Shown here one piece after another: positions 43,832 through 53,237 of a DNA stretch of 64,000 nucleotides (positions are counted from its first letter, which is position 1; each line of letters begins with the position of its first letter). The stretch comes from Nocardioides kribbensis (GTDB taxonomy: Bacteria; Actinomycetota; Actinomycetes; Propionibacteriales; Nocardioidaceae). The stretch lies in the NCBI RefSeq assembly GCF_015070375.1, contig NZ_JADCLL010000002.1, positions 1-64,000 of the forward strand. The letters are read 5' to 3'. A program made the position numbers and the translations under genes. A model generated the notes under the pieces. That model saw only the letters and a program-made list of their open reading frames with translations, was not told where the DNA came from and did not search any database.

Positions 43832-45079
43832 TCAGGCCTGCTCGCGCAGGTAGCGCCCGAAGTGGGGCACGGTGAAGGCGATCCGGCCCCGCTCGCCGGA
43901 GTAGACCAGGCCCTTCTTCATCAGCGCGTCGCGCGCCGGGGAGAGCGACTGCGGCTTCTTGCCCAGGGTGGTGGCGACGTCGGCGGTGGCCACCGAGCCG
44001 ACCGCGTCGACGTCGGTGCCGCCGGCGGCCAGGGCGACGGCGGCGTCGGCCATGCCGCGCAGGTACTCCCGCTCGGCCGGGGTCGCGCGCTCGTAGCGGC
44101 TGCCGAAGAAGCCGACGGCCAGCTCGCGCTCGGCCTCGGGGGCGGCCACGGCCACGTCGTCCTCGGTGATCGGCGAGCGGGGCGCGACGTCCCAGACGGT
44201 CTTGCCGTAGGCCTGGATGAAGTAGGGGTAGCCGCCGGTCGCGTCGTACATCGCCGCCAGCCCCGCCTCGGTGAACGCCGCGTCCTCGTCGGTGGCCGGG
44301 GCGCTCAGCGCGCGGTCGGCGGCCTCCCGGGTCAGCCGGTCGATGCGGGCGTAGCGGAAGAGCCGCTCGGAGTAGGACTTGCTGGCCGAGAGCACGGCGG
44401 GCAGGTGCGGCAGCCCCGCGCCGACCACGATCAGCGGCAGGCCCGACTGGCTGATCTCGTGGCACGCCGCGCACAGCGCGGAGACGTCGTCGGGGCCGAG
44501 GTCCTGCATCTCGTCGATGAAGACCGCGACCCCCTTGCCCGCGTCGGCGGCCAGCCCGCCGACGTCGGTGAGCAGCTCGACCAGGTCGATCTCGATGTCG
44601 CCGGAGTCGGCCCGCCCGCGCACGGCCGGGGCGTCGATGCCCGGGCTCCACCGGTCCTTGAGGCGCGCGTCGGCGCCGGCGTCGCGCTGGGCGAAGGAGC
44701 GCAGCACGCCCAGCACGTGGTCGACCTGCTCCTCCCCCGACCCCGGCCCACCACCGGGCCCACCACCAGGCCCGGGTACGCCGAGCTCGCGCACCGCCTG
44801 GTGCAGCGCCGACGACAGCGGCCGGCGCAGCCGCTGGTCGGGGCGGGCCTCGAGCTTGCCGGTGCCCCAGCCGCGGCGCACCGCCGCGGAGCGCAGCGCG
44901 TTGAGCAGCACCGTCTTGCCCACCCCGCGCAGCCCGGTGAGCACCAGCGAGCGCTCGGGCCGACCGCGCGCGACGCGCTCGAGCACCACCTCGAAGGTCG
45001 CCAGCTCCTCGTCGCGACCGGCCAGCTCGGGCGGGCGCTGGCCGGCGCCGGGCGCGTAGGGGTTGCGGATCGGGTCCAT
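43832..45079 (-). CDS. AAA/ORC-like ATP-binding protein (415 aa)
   Basis: The N-terminal half is a STAND/Orc-type ATPase: Walker A GLRGVGKTVLLNAL (about 49-62), Walker B GVAVFIDEMQDLG, then an arginine-containing lid (GGYPYFIQAYGKTVWD). The C-terminal third looks like a winged helix (VATTLGKKPQSLSPARDALM). A Pro/Gly-rich GGGPGGGPGSGE linker interrupts the first domain. Such proteins are common in actinobacteria and poorly understood; no partner gene is adjacent. ATG 45079 follows TACGGT by six bases. Confidence 0.85.
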   Translation of the reverse strand: MDPIRNPYAPGAGQRPPELAGRDEELATFEVVLERVARGRPERSLVLTGLRGVGKTVLLNALRSAAVRRGWGTGKLEARPDQRLRRPLSSALHQAVRELGVPGPGGGPGGGPGSGEEQVDHVLGVLRSFAQRDAGADARLKDRWSPGIDAPAVRGRADSGDIEIDLVELLTDVGGLAADAGKGVAVFIDEMQDLGPDDVSALCAACHEISQSGLPLIVVGAGLPHLPAVLSASKSYSERLFRYARIDRLTREAADRALSAPATDEDAAFTEAGLAAMYDATGGYPYFIQAYGKTVWDVAPRSPITEDDVAVAAPEAERELAVGFFGSRYERATPAEREYLRGMADAAVALAAGGTDVDAVGSVATADVATTLGKKPQSLSPARDALMKKGLVYSGERGRIAFTVPHFGRYLREQA

Positions 45080-45301
45080 GACCGGACCGTATCCACCTCT
45101 CTAGCCCCAGCCGTAGACGACGCGCGGAGCACCCTCGCCCGGCGCCCGCTCCACCGGGCGCAGGCAGGCCCCCGCGGCGCCTCGCCCTTCCGAGCGGCGT
45201 CGCGCCACACCCGGCGGGGTCGGACGGGGCCGGGGCACCGGCGTAACCCCACCGGGGCGCGCCGCGTTGACCCGCCAACCGATCGAGAGGCCCCACCACC
45301 C

Positions 45302-47278
45302 GTGACCAGCCCGCTGCCCCGCCTGCTCAGCCGCCCCACCGGACGCCCGACCACCCGCCCCGCGCGCACCCTCCGCGCCCGGCTGCTCGCCGTCGCCTGC
45401 GCCGCCGCGGTCGCCGCGCCCGCCGGGGCCGCGTCGTACGCCGGAGCCGTGCAGCCCGTCGTCGGCGTCGCGAGCGCGACCACCGCCGACCTCGCCCTGC
45501 CCAGCGCCGCCGACCTGGCCGCGCTGCGCGCCACGCGCCCGGGTCTCGACCGACTGCTGGCCACCGGCGCTCTCGAGGACCGCGCGGTGGTCTCCTTCGC
45601 CGCCGCGCCGAGCGCTGCCCAGGTCGCCGCACTGCGCGACCTCGGCCTCGTCGTCCAGCCGATGCAGCGCCTGCCCCTCGCGCTCGTGCAGGGCTCGATG
45701 GCCCAGCTCGTGGCCGCCGTGGCCGGCGGCACCGCGCTCGACGCGCACCCCGACGAGGAGCTCGACCTGCTCGACACCGCCTCCAGCGACGTCGTCTCCT
45801 CCTCGCCGGGCGCCGCCCGCGCGCTGCGCGCCCGCGGCCTCACCGGCGAGGCAGTCACGGTCGGCGTCGTCGACTCCGGCTGCGACGCCACCCACCCCGA
45901 CCTCGCCGACCACGTCGACCACAACGTCACGCTGGTCAGCCCCGAGTACGTCAACGCCGGCACCGAGCCCGCGCTCGTCGTGCCCGTCGACCAGGGCCCC
46001 TACTCCAACACCGACCTCGGCTCGGGCCACGGCACCCACGTGGCCGGGATCATCGCCGCCGACGGCACGACCGGCGCCGGGCAGCTCGGCGTCGCCCCCG
46101 ACGCCCGCCTGGCCTGCTTCGCCATCGGCGCCGTCATCACCACCACCGCGGTCGTCACGGCCTACGACTACCTGCTGGCCCAGCCCGACCACCTCGGCAT
46201 CGACGTCGTCAACAACTCGTGGGGCAACAGCTTCCGCCAGTACGACCCCACCGACCCCGTCAACGTCGCCACCCGCGCCGCCGCCCGCGAGGGCATCGTG
46301 AGCGTCTTCGCGGCCGGCAACTCCGGTGCCGAGGACGGCGAGGCCAGCGTCTCTCCCTTCAACCAGGCCCCCTGGGTCGTGTCGGTCGCCGCCAGCGATC
46401 TCGACCGGGTGCGCGGCGGCTTCTCCTCCAACGGTCTGGCCGTCGACAACGGCCGCGCGGTGCCGATCGGGGAGGACGGCCACACCGTGCTGCTCGGCGA
46501 CCGGATCGGCAACACCCAGCCCGACCTCTCCGCCCCGGGCGTCGACATCTCCTCCACCTGCGACAGCACCGGCTCGGTGATCGGCCCGTGCCCGCAGGGC
46601 GGCAACGCCACCGCCAGCGGCACCTCGATGGCCTCCCCGCACGTCGCCGGCGCCGCCGCGGTGCTGCTGCAGGCCAACCCGCGGCTCACGGTGGCCCAGG
46701 TGCGCAGCGCCCTGGTCGCCACCGCCTCGCCGATGAGCGACGACACCGGTCGTGAGCCCTCGTGGCAGGTCGGCTACGGCCACGTCAACCTCGACCGCGC
46801 CGTCACCCTCGTGCGCTCCGACGGCTGGAAGGACCGGCTGCGGTCGGCCCAGCGCCGCGCCGACCGCCGGCTGCTGACCCAGGACGGGTGGAGCGTGCGC
46901 CGCGCCGACCTCTGGCAGGAGGCCGCACCCCCGCTCACGGTCGGCGGCAGCTACACCGCCACCCACGAGGTCACCGTCGGACGCGGCGTCGCCGCCCTCA
47001 AGGTGGCGCTGGTCTACCCCACGCCGGCCACGGTGGCCAACCTGGCCGGCTTCACCGCCACGGTCACCGATGCCACCGGGGAGGTCGTCGCCACGACCAC
47101 CACCGACACCTCCTACGCCACCGGCATCGCCACCGCCCTCGTCGAGGGCCTGCCCCGCGGCGACTACACCGTCGGGGTCACCGGCGACTACGCCGTCTCC
47201 GACCCCGACACGGTCGACAGCGACTCGGTCAACGGCCGCGTCGTCTTCCTCCAGGTGGCCCAGCTGGCCCGCCGCTGA
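45302..47278 (+). CDS. Secreted subtilisin-like serine protease (S8)
   Basis: The 658-residue protein begins with an Arg-rich signal peptide (LLAVACAAAVAAPAGA). A propeptide-like region of about 130 residues is followed by the peptidase S8 domain with Asp191 (VVDSG), His243 (GHGTHVAG) and Ser442 (GTSMASPHVAG). The C-terminal 160 residues are a beta-rich domain with a P/pre-peptidase C-like look. Four Cys in the catalytic region (near 194, 272, 420, 430) may form disulfides. GTG 45302 was chosen since the upstream frame has no signal peptide. Exported hydrolase. Confidence 0.93.
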   Translation: MTSPLPRLLSRPTGRPTTRPARTLRARLLAVACAAAVAAPAGAASYAGAVQPVVGVASATTADLALPSAADLAALRATRPGLDRLLATGALEDRAVVSFAAAPSAAQVAALRDLGLVVQPMQRLPLALVQGSMAQLVAAVAGGTALDAHPDEELDLLDTASSDVVSSSPGAARALRARGLTGEAVTVGVVDSGCDATHPDLADHVDHNVTLVSPEYVNAGTEPALVVPVDQGPYSNTDLGSGHGTHVAGIIAADGTTGAGQLGVAPDARLACFAIGAVITTTAVVTAYDYLLAQPDHLGIDVVNNSWGNSFRQYDPTDPVNVATRAAAREGIVSVFAAGNSGAEDGEASVSPFNQAPWVVSVAASDLDRVRGGFSSNGLAVDNGRAVPIGEDGHTVLLGDRIGNTQPDLSAPGVDISSTCDSTGSVIGPCPQGGNATASGTSMASPHVAGAAAVLLQANPRLTVAQVRSALVATASPMSDDTGREPSWQVGYGHVNLDRAVTLVRSDGWKDRLRSAQRRADRRLLTQDGWSVRRADLWQEAAPPLTVGGSYTATHEVTVGRGVAALKVALVYPTPATVANLAGFTATVTDATGEVVATTTTDTSYATGIATALVEGLPRGDYTVGVTGDYAVSDPDTVDSDSVNGRVVFLQVAQLARR

Positions 47279-47633
47279 CCCTGCGTGCACGCCGCGCACG
47301 CCGCGCACGCCGCGCACGCCCGACGCCCCGTCGCCGACCACCCTCGGCGGCGGGGCGTCGTACGCCGCCGCCGCTCGCGCGGTGCCCCGCCGCTCCCACG
47401 ACGGCCCTCTGACGGCGTATCGCACCGTCTCGGCCCACGGCTAGACAGTCGCAGACGGCCTGAGAGGCAGCGGGAGGCGACCCCGCCGCACCGGGGCCCG
47501 CCCGGGGGCGGATGAGAATCCTCTTACGACCACCGGGATCCAGGTCACACGCCCGGGTGTCGGGGCCTCGCGTCTGCCTACTCTCGCCGTTCCCCCACAG
47601 ACCGCACACTCCGTCGATCCCAGGGAATTCTCG
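47279..47633. terminator. Intergenic stretch with protease terminator
   Basis: After the protease stop, a short CGCCGCGCA-type repeat (four units, 47290-47320) precedes a hairpin, GACGCCCCG (47322-47330) with CGGGGCGTC (47351-47359), with inner pairs CGCCG/CGGCG. It probably ends the protease transcript. The remaining part to 47633, including CGGATGAGAATCCTCTTACG near 47510, must hold the SulP gene's promoter. No gene was seen. Confidence 0.6.
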
Positions 47634-50024
47634 GTGACCCACACGCACGCACCCCCCGCTGCCCACCCCGCCTCCTCCCCCGGCTCCCCCGGCTCCCCCG
47701 CCGGGTCCGGACCTCCCGGAGGCCTCCCCTCCCCCCGCGACCTGGGCCGCTCGCTGACCGGCTGGGCCCGGCGCGACGCCCGCTTCGACGTGCCGGCCTC
47801 GCTGGTGGTCTTCCTCGTCGCCGTACCGCTCTCGCTCGGCATCGCCGTGGCCTCCGGCGCCCCGGTCGCCGCCGGCCTCATCGCCGCCGCCGTCGGCGGG
47901 ATCCTCGCCGGCATCGTCGGCGGCGCCCCGCTCCAGGTGAGCGGTCCGGCCGCGGGGCTGACCGTCGTCGTGGCCGAGGTCGTCGCCGAGTTCGGCTGGG
48001 AGGCCACCTGCGCGATCACCGCCATGGCCGGCCTGCTCCAGCTCGTGCTCGGCGCCACCCGCCTCGGGCGCTACGCCCTGGCCATCTCGCCCACCGTGGT
48101 CGCCGCCATGCTGGCCGGCATCGGCATCTCGATCGTGCTGGGCCAGCTCAACGTGGCCCTCGGCTCGACCTCGCAGCCCTCGGCCTGGGCCAACCTGCAG
48201 TCCATCGGCTCCTCGCTGCTCTCCCCCGACTCCCACGCCCTGCTCGCGGCCACCGGCGTCGTGGTGATCCTGCTGCTCTGGCCGCGGATGCCCGCCAGGG
48301 TCAAGGCGGTGCCCGGCCCGCTGGTGGCCGTCACCCTGCTGACCCTGATGGCCGCCGCCTGGCTGCCCGACGCCGAGCGCGTCGACCTCGGCGGGGCGCT
48401 GCTCGACCAGATCGGCACCGTCGCCATGCCCGAGGGCACGCCCCTGGCCGTGGCCGGCGCCGTGCTCACCGTCGCCCTCATCGCCTCGGTCGAGAGCCTG
48501 CTCTCGGCGGTGGCCATCGACAAGCTCCACGACGGGCCCCGCGCCCGCCTCGACCGCGAGCTGGTCGGTCAGGGCGTCGCCAACACCGCCTCCGGCGCGC
48601 TGGGCGGCCTGCCCGTCACCGGCGTCATCGTGCGCAGCGCCACCAACGTCGCCGCCGGCGCCCGCACCCGCGCCTCCGCGATCCTGCACGGCGTGTGGGT
48701 GCTCGTCTTCGCCCTGCTGCTGGTCGGCCTGGTCGAGCAGATCCCGCTGGCCGCGCTCGCCGGCTTGCTGCTGGTCATGGGCACCGGGCTGGTCAAGCCG
48801 GCCGACGTACGCCGCTCCCGCGCCCGCGGCGAGCTGTGGATCTACGTCGCCACCGTGGTCGGCGTCCTCGCGCTCAACCTGGTCGAGGGCGTACTCATCG
48901 GCCTGGTCGGCGCCCTGCTGCTCACCCTGTGGCGCACCGCCCAGGTCAAGGTCGACGTGCGCGAGGCCGGCCCCGCCCCCGACGGGCGGGCCCTGTGGGT
49001 CGTCGAGGTGCACGGCAGCGTGTCGTTCCTCGCCCTGCCCGTGCTGGCCCGGCGTCTGGCCACCGTGCCCGAGGGCCAGGTGGTCGAGGTCGACCTGCTC
49101 GTCGACTACCTCGACCCCGCGGCCCGCGACCAGATCGACGACTGGCGCAGCCGCTACGAGGCCCAGGGCGGGCAGGTCGTCGTCGAGCACTCCGGCCCGG
49201 CCGGCGAGGAGGCCGCTGCCGAGCGGGCCGCCAAGTCGCGACCCGTCTCCCCCCGTGCCTGGCTGCCGTGGGGCGCGTGGCAGAACGGGGGCGCCGACCT
49301 CGGCACCACCGCCCCGGCCCACCCGCTGGCGGTCGGGGTGCGCGAGTACCACCGCCGCACCTCGGCCTCGCTGCAGCCGGTCTACGACGAGCTGCGCGAG
49401 GGCCAGGCCCCCCGCGCCGCCTTCCTGGGCTGCGTCGACTCGCGGCTAGTGCCCAACCAGCTCACCAGCAGCGGGCCCGGGGACCTCTTCACCATCCGCA
49501 CCATGGGCAACCTCGCCCCCGCCGACGGCGACGACGACGGCGCGGTCTCCGCGCCGGTGCTCTACGCCGTCGACCAGCTCGGTGTCGAGGTCGTCGTCGT
49601 CTGCGGCCACTCCGGCTGCGGCGCGATGACCGCCGCGGTCGCCTCCGACGAGGCGGCCGGCCCGGCCACAGGGGCCGCGGGGGCCGCGGGGGCTGCGGGC
49701 GCTGCGGGCGCCGACGCCAGCGACCCGGTCGACCGCTGGCTGCGCCACGCCGCACCCTCGGTGTCGGCCTGGCGGGCCCAGCACCCGGTGGGCGCGTCGG
49801 CCGCGGCCGCCGGTGACGGCGAGGTCGACCAGCTCGCCCAGGTCAACGTCGCGGTCACCCTCGACCGGCTGCGCGAGGTGCTCGGCGCCGAGCGGCTCGA
49901 GCGGGTGCGGCTCGTCGGGCTGTTCTTCCGCATCGACGACGGCTCGCTCTCGGTGCTGCGCGACGACGCCTTCGTCGACCTCACCGACGCCGAGCTCGAC
50001 CGGCTGGCCCACCTGGCCGGCTGA
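47634..50024 (+). CDS. SulP anion transporter fused to beta-carbonic anhydrase
   Basis: Residues about 50-440 are a SulP/SLC26 transporter (VPASLVVFLVAVPLSLGIAVASG, GGLPVTGVIVRSATNVAAGA) with 10-12 membrane helices and a short STAS-like tail. Residues about 570-796 form a beta-carbonic anhydrase with zinc ligands Cys and Asp in FLGCVDSRLVP and His/Cys in VCGHSGCGAM. The pair should import bicarbonate and interconvert it with CO2 at the membrane. An AAGAAGAAGAAGA run interrupts the anhydrase. GTG 47634 is the predicted start. Known in other bacteria; well formed here. Confidence 0.93.
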   Translation: MTHTHAPPAAHPASSPGSPGSPAGSGPPGGLPSPRDLGRSLTGWARRDARFDVPASLVVFLVAVPLSLGIAVASGAPVAAGLIAAAVGGILAGIVGGAPLQVSGPAAGLTVVVAEVVAEFGWEATCAITAMAGLLQLVLGATRLGRYALAISPTVVAAMLAGIGISIVLGQLNVALGSTSQPSAWANLQSIGSSLLSPDSHALLAATGVVVILLLWPRMPARVKAVPGPLVAVTLLTLMAAAWLPDAERVDLGGALLDQIGTVAMPEGTPLAVAGAVLTVALIASVESLLSAVAIDKLHDGPRARLDRELVGQGVANTASGALGGLPVTGVIVRSATNVAAGARTRASAILHGVWVLVFALLLVGLVEQIPLAALAGLLLVMGTGLVKPADVRRSRARGELWIYVATVVGVLALNLVEGVLIGLVGALLLTLWRTAQVKVDVREAGPAPDGRALWVVEVHGSVSFLALPVLARRLATVPEGQVVEVDLLVDYLDPAARDQIDDWRSRYEAQGGQVVVEHSGPAGEEAAAERAAKSRPVSPRAWLPWGAWQNGGADLGTTAPAHPLAVGVREYHRRTSASLQPVYDELREGQAPRAAFLGCVDSRLVPNQLTSSGPGDLFTIRTMGNLAPADGDDDGAVSAPVLYAVDQLGVEVVVVCGHSGCGAMTAAVASDEAAGPATGAAGAAGAAGAAGADASDPVDRWLRHAAPSVSAWRAQHPVGASAAAAGDGEVDQLAQVNVAVTLDRLREVLGAERLERVRLVGLFFRIDDGSLSVLRDDAFVDLTDAELDRLAHLAG

Positions 50025-50099
50025 GCGCACCCCGCGACCGCCCGCGGTCGCGGACGACCCGCACCCGCGCGGCCCGGGCTCCCGGCCCGGCCAGCACCC

Positions 50100-50360
50100 T
50101 CAGGCCGGCTCGGCCCGGGCCGCGCGGCGGCGGGCGCGCGCTGCGTCGTAGGCCTGGTCGAGGCCGCGGCGCAGCACCTCGATCATCTCGGGCACCTCGT
50201 CGACGCTGAGCCGGAAGGACCCGGCGCAGACGTTGTCGCGCCACAGCGACAGCACGACGACCTCGGCCTCGGGGTGCCAGGAGACCCGCAGCGCGCGGTC
50301 GTCACCGCGGGCGTCGAGGTGGATCGACCCCGTCTCGGGCAGCGTGCGCACGCGTGACAT
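50100..50360 (-). CDS. Small conserved actinobacterial protein (86 aa)
   Basis: Soluble protein with a highly regular core: SRVRTLPETGSIHLDARGDD, SWHPEAEVVVLSLWRDNVCAGSF and VDEVPEMIEVLRRGLDQAYD. I know this as a widespread small streptomycete/nocardioid protein without an assigned function. ATG 50360 follows CATCAT by six bases. Its upstream region holds the third dispersed double-hairpin element. Confidence 0.75.
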   Translation of the reverse strand: MSRVRTLPETGSIHLDARGDDRALRVSWHPEAEVVVLSLWRDNVCAGSFRLSVDEVPEMIEVLRRGLDQAYDAARARRRAARAEPA

Positions 50361-50442
50361 CTGCCCATGATGCTCCGCCCGCGCCCGTCTGTCACCGGGT
50401 CGGTCCGCTTGCCTGCGACCCCGGGACCGCGGCGTACCCGAG

Positions 50443-50525
50443 CCTGTCGGCCCGGACCCGCACCTGTCGGCCCGTGCGACGGCCGACAGGTGCGGGTTTC
50501 GCCGGCCGGCCGGTGAAACCCGCCG
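50443..50525. repeat. Dispersed double-hairpin element, copy 3
   Basis: CCTGTCGGCCCGGACCCGCA is followed by a 16-base stem, CCCGCACCTGTCGGCC with GGCCGACAGGTGCGGG, then the second hairpin GGGTTTCGCC…GGTGAAACCC. It lies between divergent genes, so it cannot simply be a terminator. Confidence 0.9.
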
Positions 50526-50558
50526 GTCGGCCGACCCCACCCCCCTAGACTCGGCGAC

Positions 50559-51425
50559 GTGCCCGAGCTACCCGAGGTGGAGGCGCTGGCCCTGGACCTG
50601 AAGGGCCGGCTCGACGGACGTGCGATCGTCAAGGTCCACGTGGCGGCGTTCAGCGCCCTGAAGACCTTCGACCCGCCGCTGTCGGCGCTGGAGGGCACGC
50701 TGGTCGACGACGTGACCCGCCACGGCAAGTTCCTCGACATCGACGCCTCGGGGGTCCACCTCGTGCTCCACCTCGCCCGGGCGGGCTGGGTGCGCTGGCG
50801 CGAGGAGCTGCCGATGGTGCCGCCGAAGCCGAGCAGCAAGTCGACGCTGGCGGTGCGCATCGAGCTCGACGACGGCACCGGTCTCGACGTCACCGAGGCC
50901 GGCACCCGCAAGAGCCTGGCGATGTACGTCGTGCGCGACCCCCACGACGTGCCCGGCATCGCGAGCCTGGGCCCCGACCCCCTCGAGGACGGCTTCACCG
51001 TCGACGTCCTCGGCGCGATCCTGCAGCGCGAGGGCCGCAAGCAGGTCAAGGGGGTGCTGCGCCACCAGGGCACCATCGCCGGCATCGGCAACGCCTACTC
51101 CGACGAGATCCTCCACGCCGCGCGGATGTCGCCCTACAAGCCGGCCAACAGCCTCACCGACGACGAGCTCGCCACCCTGTACGCCGCCCTGCGCCGCACC
51201 GTCGGCGACGCCGTCGAGCGCTCCCGCGGCCTGGCCGCCAGCGAGCTGAAGGGCGAGAAGAAGTCGAACCTCGCCGTCCACGGCCGCGCCGGCGAGGCCT
51301 GCCCGGTCTGCGGCGACACCGTGCGCGAGGTCTCCTTCGCCGACTCCAGCCTGCAGTACTGCCCCACCTGCCAGACCGGTGGCAAGCCGCTGGCCGACCG
51401 CCGGATGAGCCGGCTGCTCAAGTAG
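50559..51425 (+). CDS. Fpg/Nei-family DNA glycosylase
   Basis: The 288-residue enzyme starts P-E-L-P-E after Met, giving the catalytic Pro2 and Glu3. A helix-2-turn-helix (VKGVLRHQGTIAGIGNAYSD) and a C-terminal zinc finger CPVCGDTVREVSFADSSLQY followed by C-P-T-C complete the family. It removes oxidised bases and nicks the abasic site. GTG 50559 follows TAGACT by seven bases. It does not carry the standard Fpg ending with Arg, so a Nei-like substrate range is likely. Confidence 0.95.
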   Translation: MPELPEVEALALDLKGRLDGRAIVKVHVAAFSALKTFDPPLSALEGTLVDDVTRHGKFLDIDASGVHLVLHLARAGWVRWREELPMVPPKPSSKSTLAVRIELDDGTGLDVTEAGTRKSLAMYVVRDPHDVPGIASLGPDPLEDGFTVDVLGAILQREGRKQVKGVLRHQGTIAGIGNAYSDEILHAARMSPYKPANSLTDDELATLYAALRRTVGDAVERSRGLAASELKGEKKSNLAVHGRAGEACPVCGDTVREVSFADSSLQYCPTCQTGGKPLADRRMSRLLK

Positions 51426-51515
51426 CGTCGGACCCGGCACGCCCGGCTAGACCCGGCACGACCGGCGAGCCCCTGCACGGACCCGACGCACCCCCGCACC
51501 AGGATCGAGGCCCCC

Positions 51516-51851
51516 ATGACCGGCATCCCCACCGTCTCCGTCGACGGCGTCCCGCAGCCCCTGCCCGAGGGGCTGGCGGTGCTCGACGTGCGCGAGCCCG
51601 TCGAGTGGGAGCACGGCCACATCGAGGGCGCGGTCCACATCCCGCTCATGGACCTGCCCCAGCGCCTCGCCGACGTGCCCGAGGGCCAGGTGCTCGTGGT
51701 GTGCAAGGTCGGCGGCCGCTCGGCCCAGGCCACCGGCTACCTCGCCCAGCAGGGTCACGACGTCGTCAACCTCGACGGCGGCATGCTCGACTGGGAGGCC
51801 GCCGGCCGGCCCATGGTCAGCGAGACCGGCCAGCCGCCCCAGGTCGTCTGA
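51516..51851 (+). CDS. Rhodanese-like sulfurtransferase (111 aa)
   Basis: A single rhodanese domain with LDVREPVEWEHGHIEGAVHIPL and an active-site loop around Cys63 (VVCKVGGRSAQA). It can hold a persulfide and pass sulfur on. ATG 51516. It is 90 bases after the glycosylase gene on the same strand. Confidence 0.92.
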   Translation: MTGIPTVSVDGVPQPLPEGLAVLDVREPVEWEHGHIEGAVHIPLMDLPQRLADVPEGQVLVVCKVGGRSAQATGYLAQQGHDVVNLDGGMLDWEAAGRPMVSETGQPPQVV

Positions 51852-51887
51852 GCCCGGTCGAGGCCGGTCGCCCGAGGCCGCCCGGCC

Positions 51888-52448
51888 TCACTCGGCGGGC
51901 GACTCCGACGGCGACCCCGAGGGCGACTCCGACGGCGACCCCGAGGGCGACTCCGACGCCGCGGCACCGGCGCAGACCTGGCTGACGTAGCCCACGAAGG
52001 CCGCCACCTGGGTCTTCTCCTGCTTGCTCAGCTGGAAGTCGCCCTCGGCGGCCAGCTCCTCGGCGGTGAGGTCGGGGTCGACCTCCTGGAGCTTCTCGAG
52101 GTAGACGTCGTAGCCGGTGGCGGCGTCGGCCGGGGCGTCGGAGGGCACCTCGGCCGAGCCCAGCGCCTCGGCGAAGGTGGCGACGTCGGATCCGGTGTCG
52201 AGCCCGTCGACGCTGGTCAGCGCGTCGCAGAGGCCCTGAGCCTCGCCGAGGTCGGGCGCGGCGGCGCTGCTCGCCGCCGCCGGGCTGGCCGCGTCGGAGG
52301 CCGACTCGGAGTCGTCGGACCCGCAGCCCACGAGCACGAGGGCCGAGACCGCGAGGCCCGCCACGAGCAGCGGCGCACGCCGGGGCCGGCGCGAGGACCG
52401 CGGGGTCGTGGGGCGGGCGGGTCGGTCGGCGAGGGTGGAGAACAGCAT
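51888..52448 (-). CDS. Predicted lipoprotein (186 aa)
   Basis: Begins with a charged stretch, a hydrophobic core (LLVAGLAVSALVLVGC) and a lipobox ending at Cys42, so the mature protein should be a lipid-anchored exported protein. The mature part is acidic, with LCDALTSVDGLD and VSQVCAG segments (possible disulfide), and ends in a repeated SPSES/SGSPSES linker. Function unknown; it is similar in style to the next lipoprotein gene, suggesting duplication or co-function. Confidence 0.75.
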   Translation of the reverse strand: MLFSTLADRPARPTTPRSSRRPRRAPLLVAGLAVSALVLVGCGSDDSESASDAASPAAASSAAAPDLGEAQGLCDALTSVDGLDTGSDVATFAEALGSAEVPSDAPADAATGYDVYLEKLQEVDPDLTAEELAAEGDFQLSKQEKTQVAAFVGYVSQVCAGAAASESPSGSPSESPSGSPSESPAE

Positions 52449-52605
52449 GGTTGCGAGCGTGGCACGCGCACCTGAGAGCAGCCTGGGCGGGTGCGGAGCG
52501 CACCCCGGCGGGCGGCGACCCCGTGTCGGGTCACCGCCCGCCGGTGCGCAGCGGTGCGGGACGGGCCCGCGGTGGGTCGGGGCGCAGCGGCCCGACCCGC
52601 GGGAG

Positions 52606-53085
52606 TCACTCGGTGGACTCGCTGGAGGAGTCGTCGGGCAGCTCGGCGCTGGGCAGGTCGGAGGGGATGCCGAGCGCCTCGGCGCACTCGGTGGCGGTGT
52701 ACTCGAAGAACGCGTCGACCTTGGCGTCGTCCTCGTCGGAGATGTCGGGGTCGAAGTCCTCGATCTCGGCGGCGGAGGCGTCGTCGGGCAGGTCGTTGAT
52801 GGTGTCGATGAAGATCTCGAAGCCCTCGCGGGCCTCCTCGGAGATGTTCTCCGGGGTGCCGACCTCGGCCAGCTGGTCGGCGAAGTCCTTGATGGCGCCG
52901 GCGTCGGGCTCCTCCTGGTCGCCGATGCCCGAGAGGATGTCGGAGTAGGTCGAGCAGAAGTCGTCCGACGAGGCGTCGTCGGGGGTCGAGGCCCCGTCGT
53001 CGCCGCCACCGCAGGCGGTGGCCATCGAGGCGAGGAGGACGAGGGAGCCAGCAGCGGCTCCGCGGCGCAGACGGGTCAGGGACAT
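52606..53085 (-). CDS. Predicted lipoprotein (159 aa)
   Basis: Lipobox in LLASMATAC (Cys25), then a strongly acidic mature domain with a Cys pair (FCSTYSDILSG and ATECAEAL) that may be disulfide-bonded. The same layout as the neighbouring lipoprotein: N-terminal Cys near the lipobox, a helical middle, an acidic tail. ATG 53085. Unknown function. Confidence 0.75.
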   Translation of the reverse strand: MSLTRLRRGAAAGSLVLLASMATACGGGDDGASTPDDASSDDFCSTYSDILSGIGDQEEPDAGAIKDFADQLAEVGTPENISEEAREGFEIFIDTINDLPDDASAAEIEDFDPDISDEDDAKVDAFFEYTATECAEALGIPSDLPSAELPDDSSSESTE

Positions 53086-53237
53086 GCGATCTCCAGACGT
53101 GGGGGTCGGTAGGGGGTCGTCGGGGACCACGTGGTCCTCGCCCGTGAGGGCCCGAGCACGCTGACCCTGCCCCAGCGCGCGCGGTTCATGCCTCCTCCCA
53201 CCCCGAGGATTTCCCGACCGCGCCGGCACGACCGGCG

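Noticed and set aside
43781..45301. Start of the subtilisin gene far upstream
   Set aside because: The upstream frame is antisense to the ATPase gene; a signal peptide appears only from GTG 45302.
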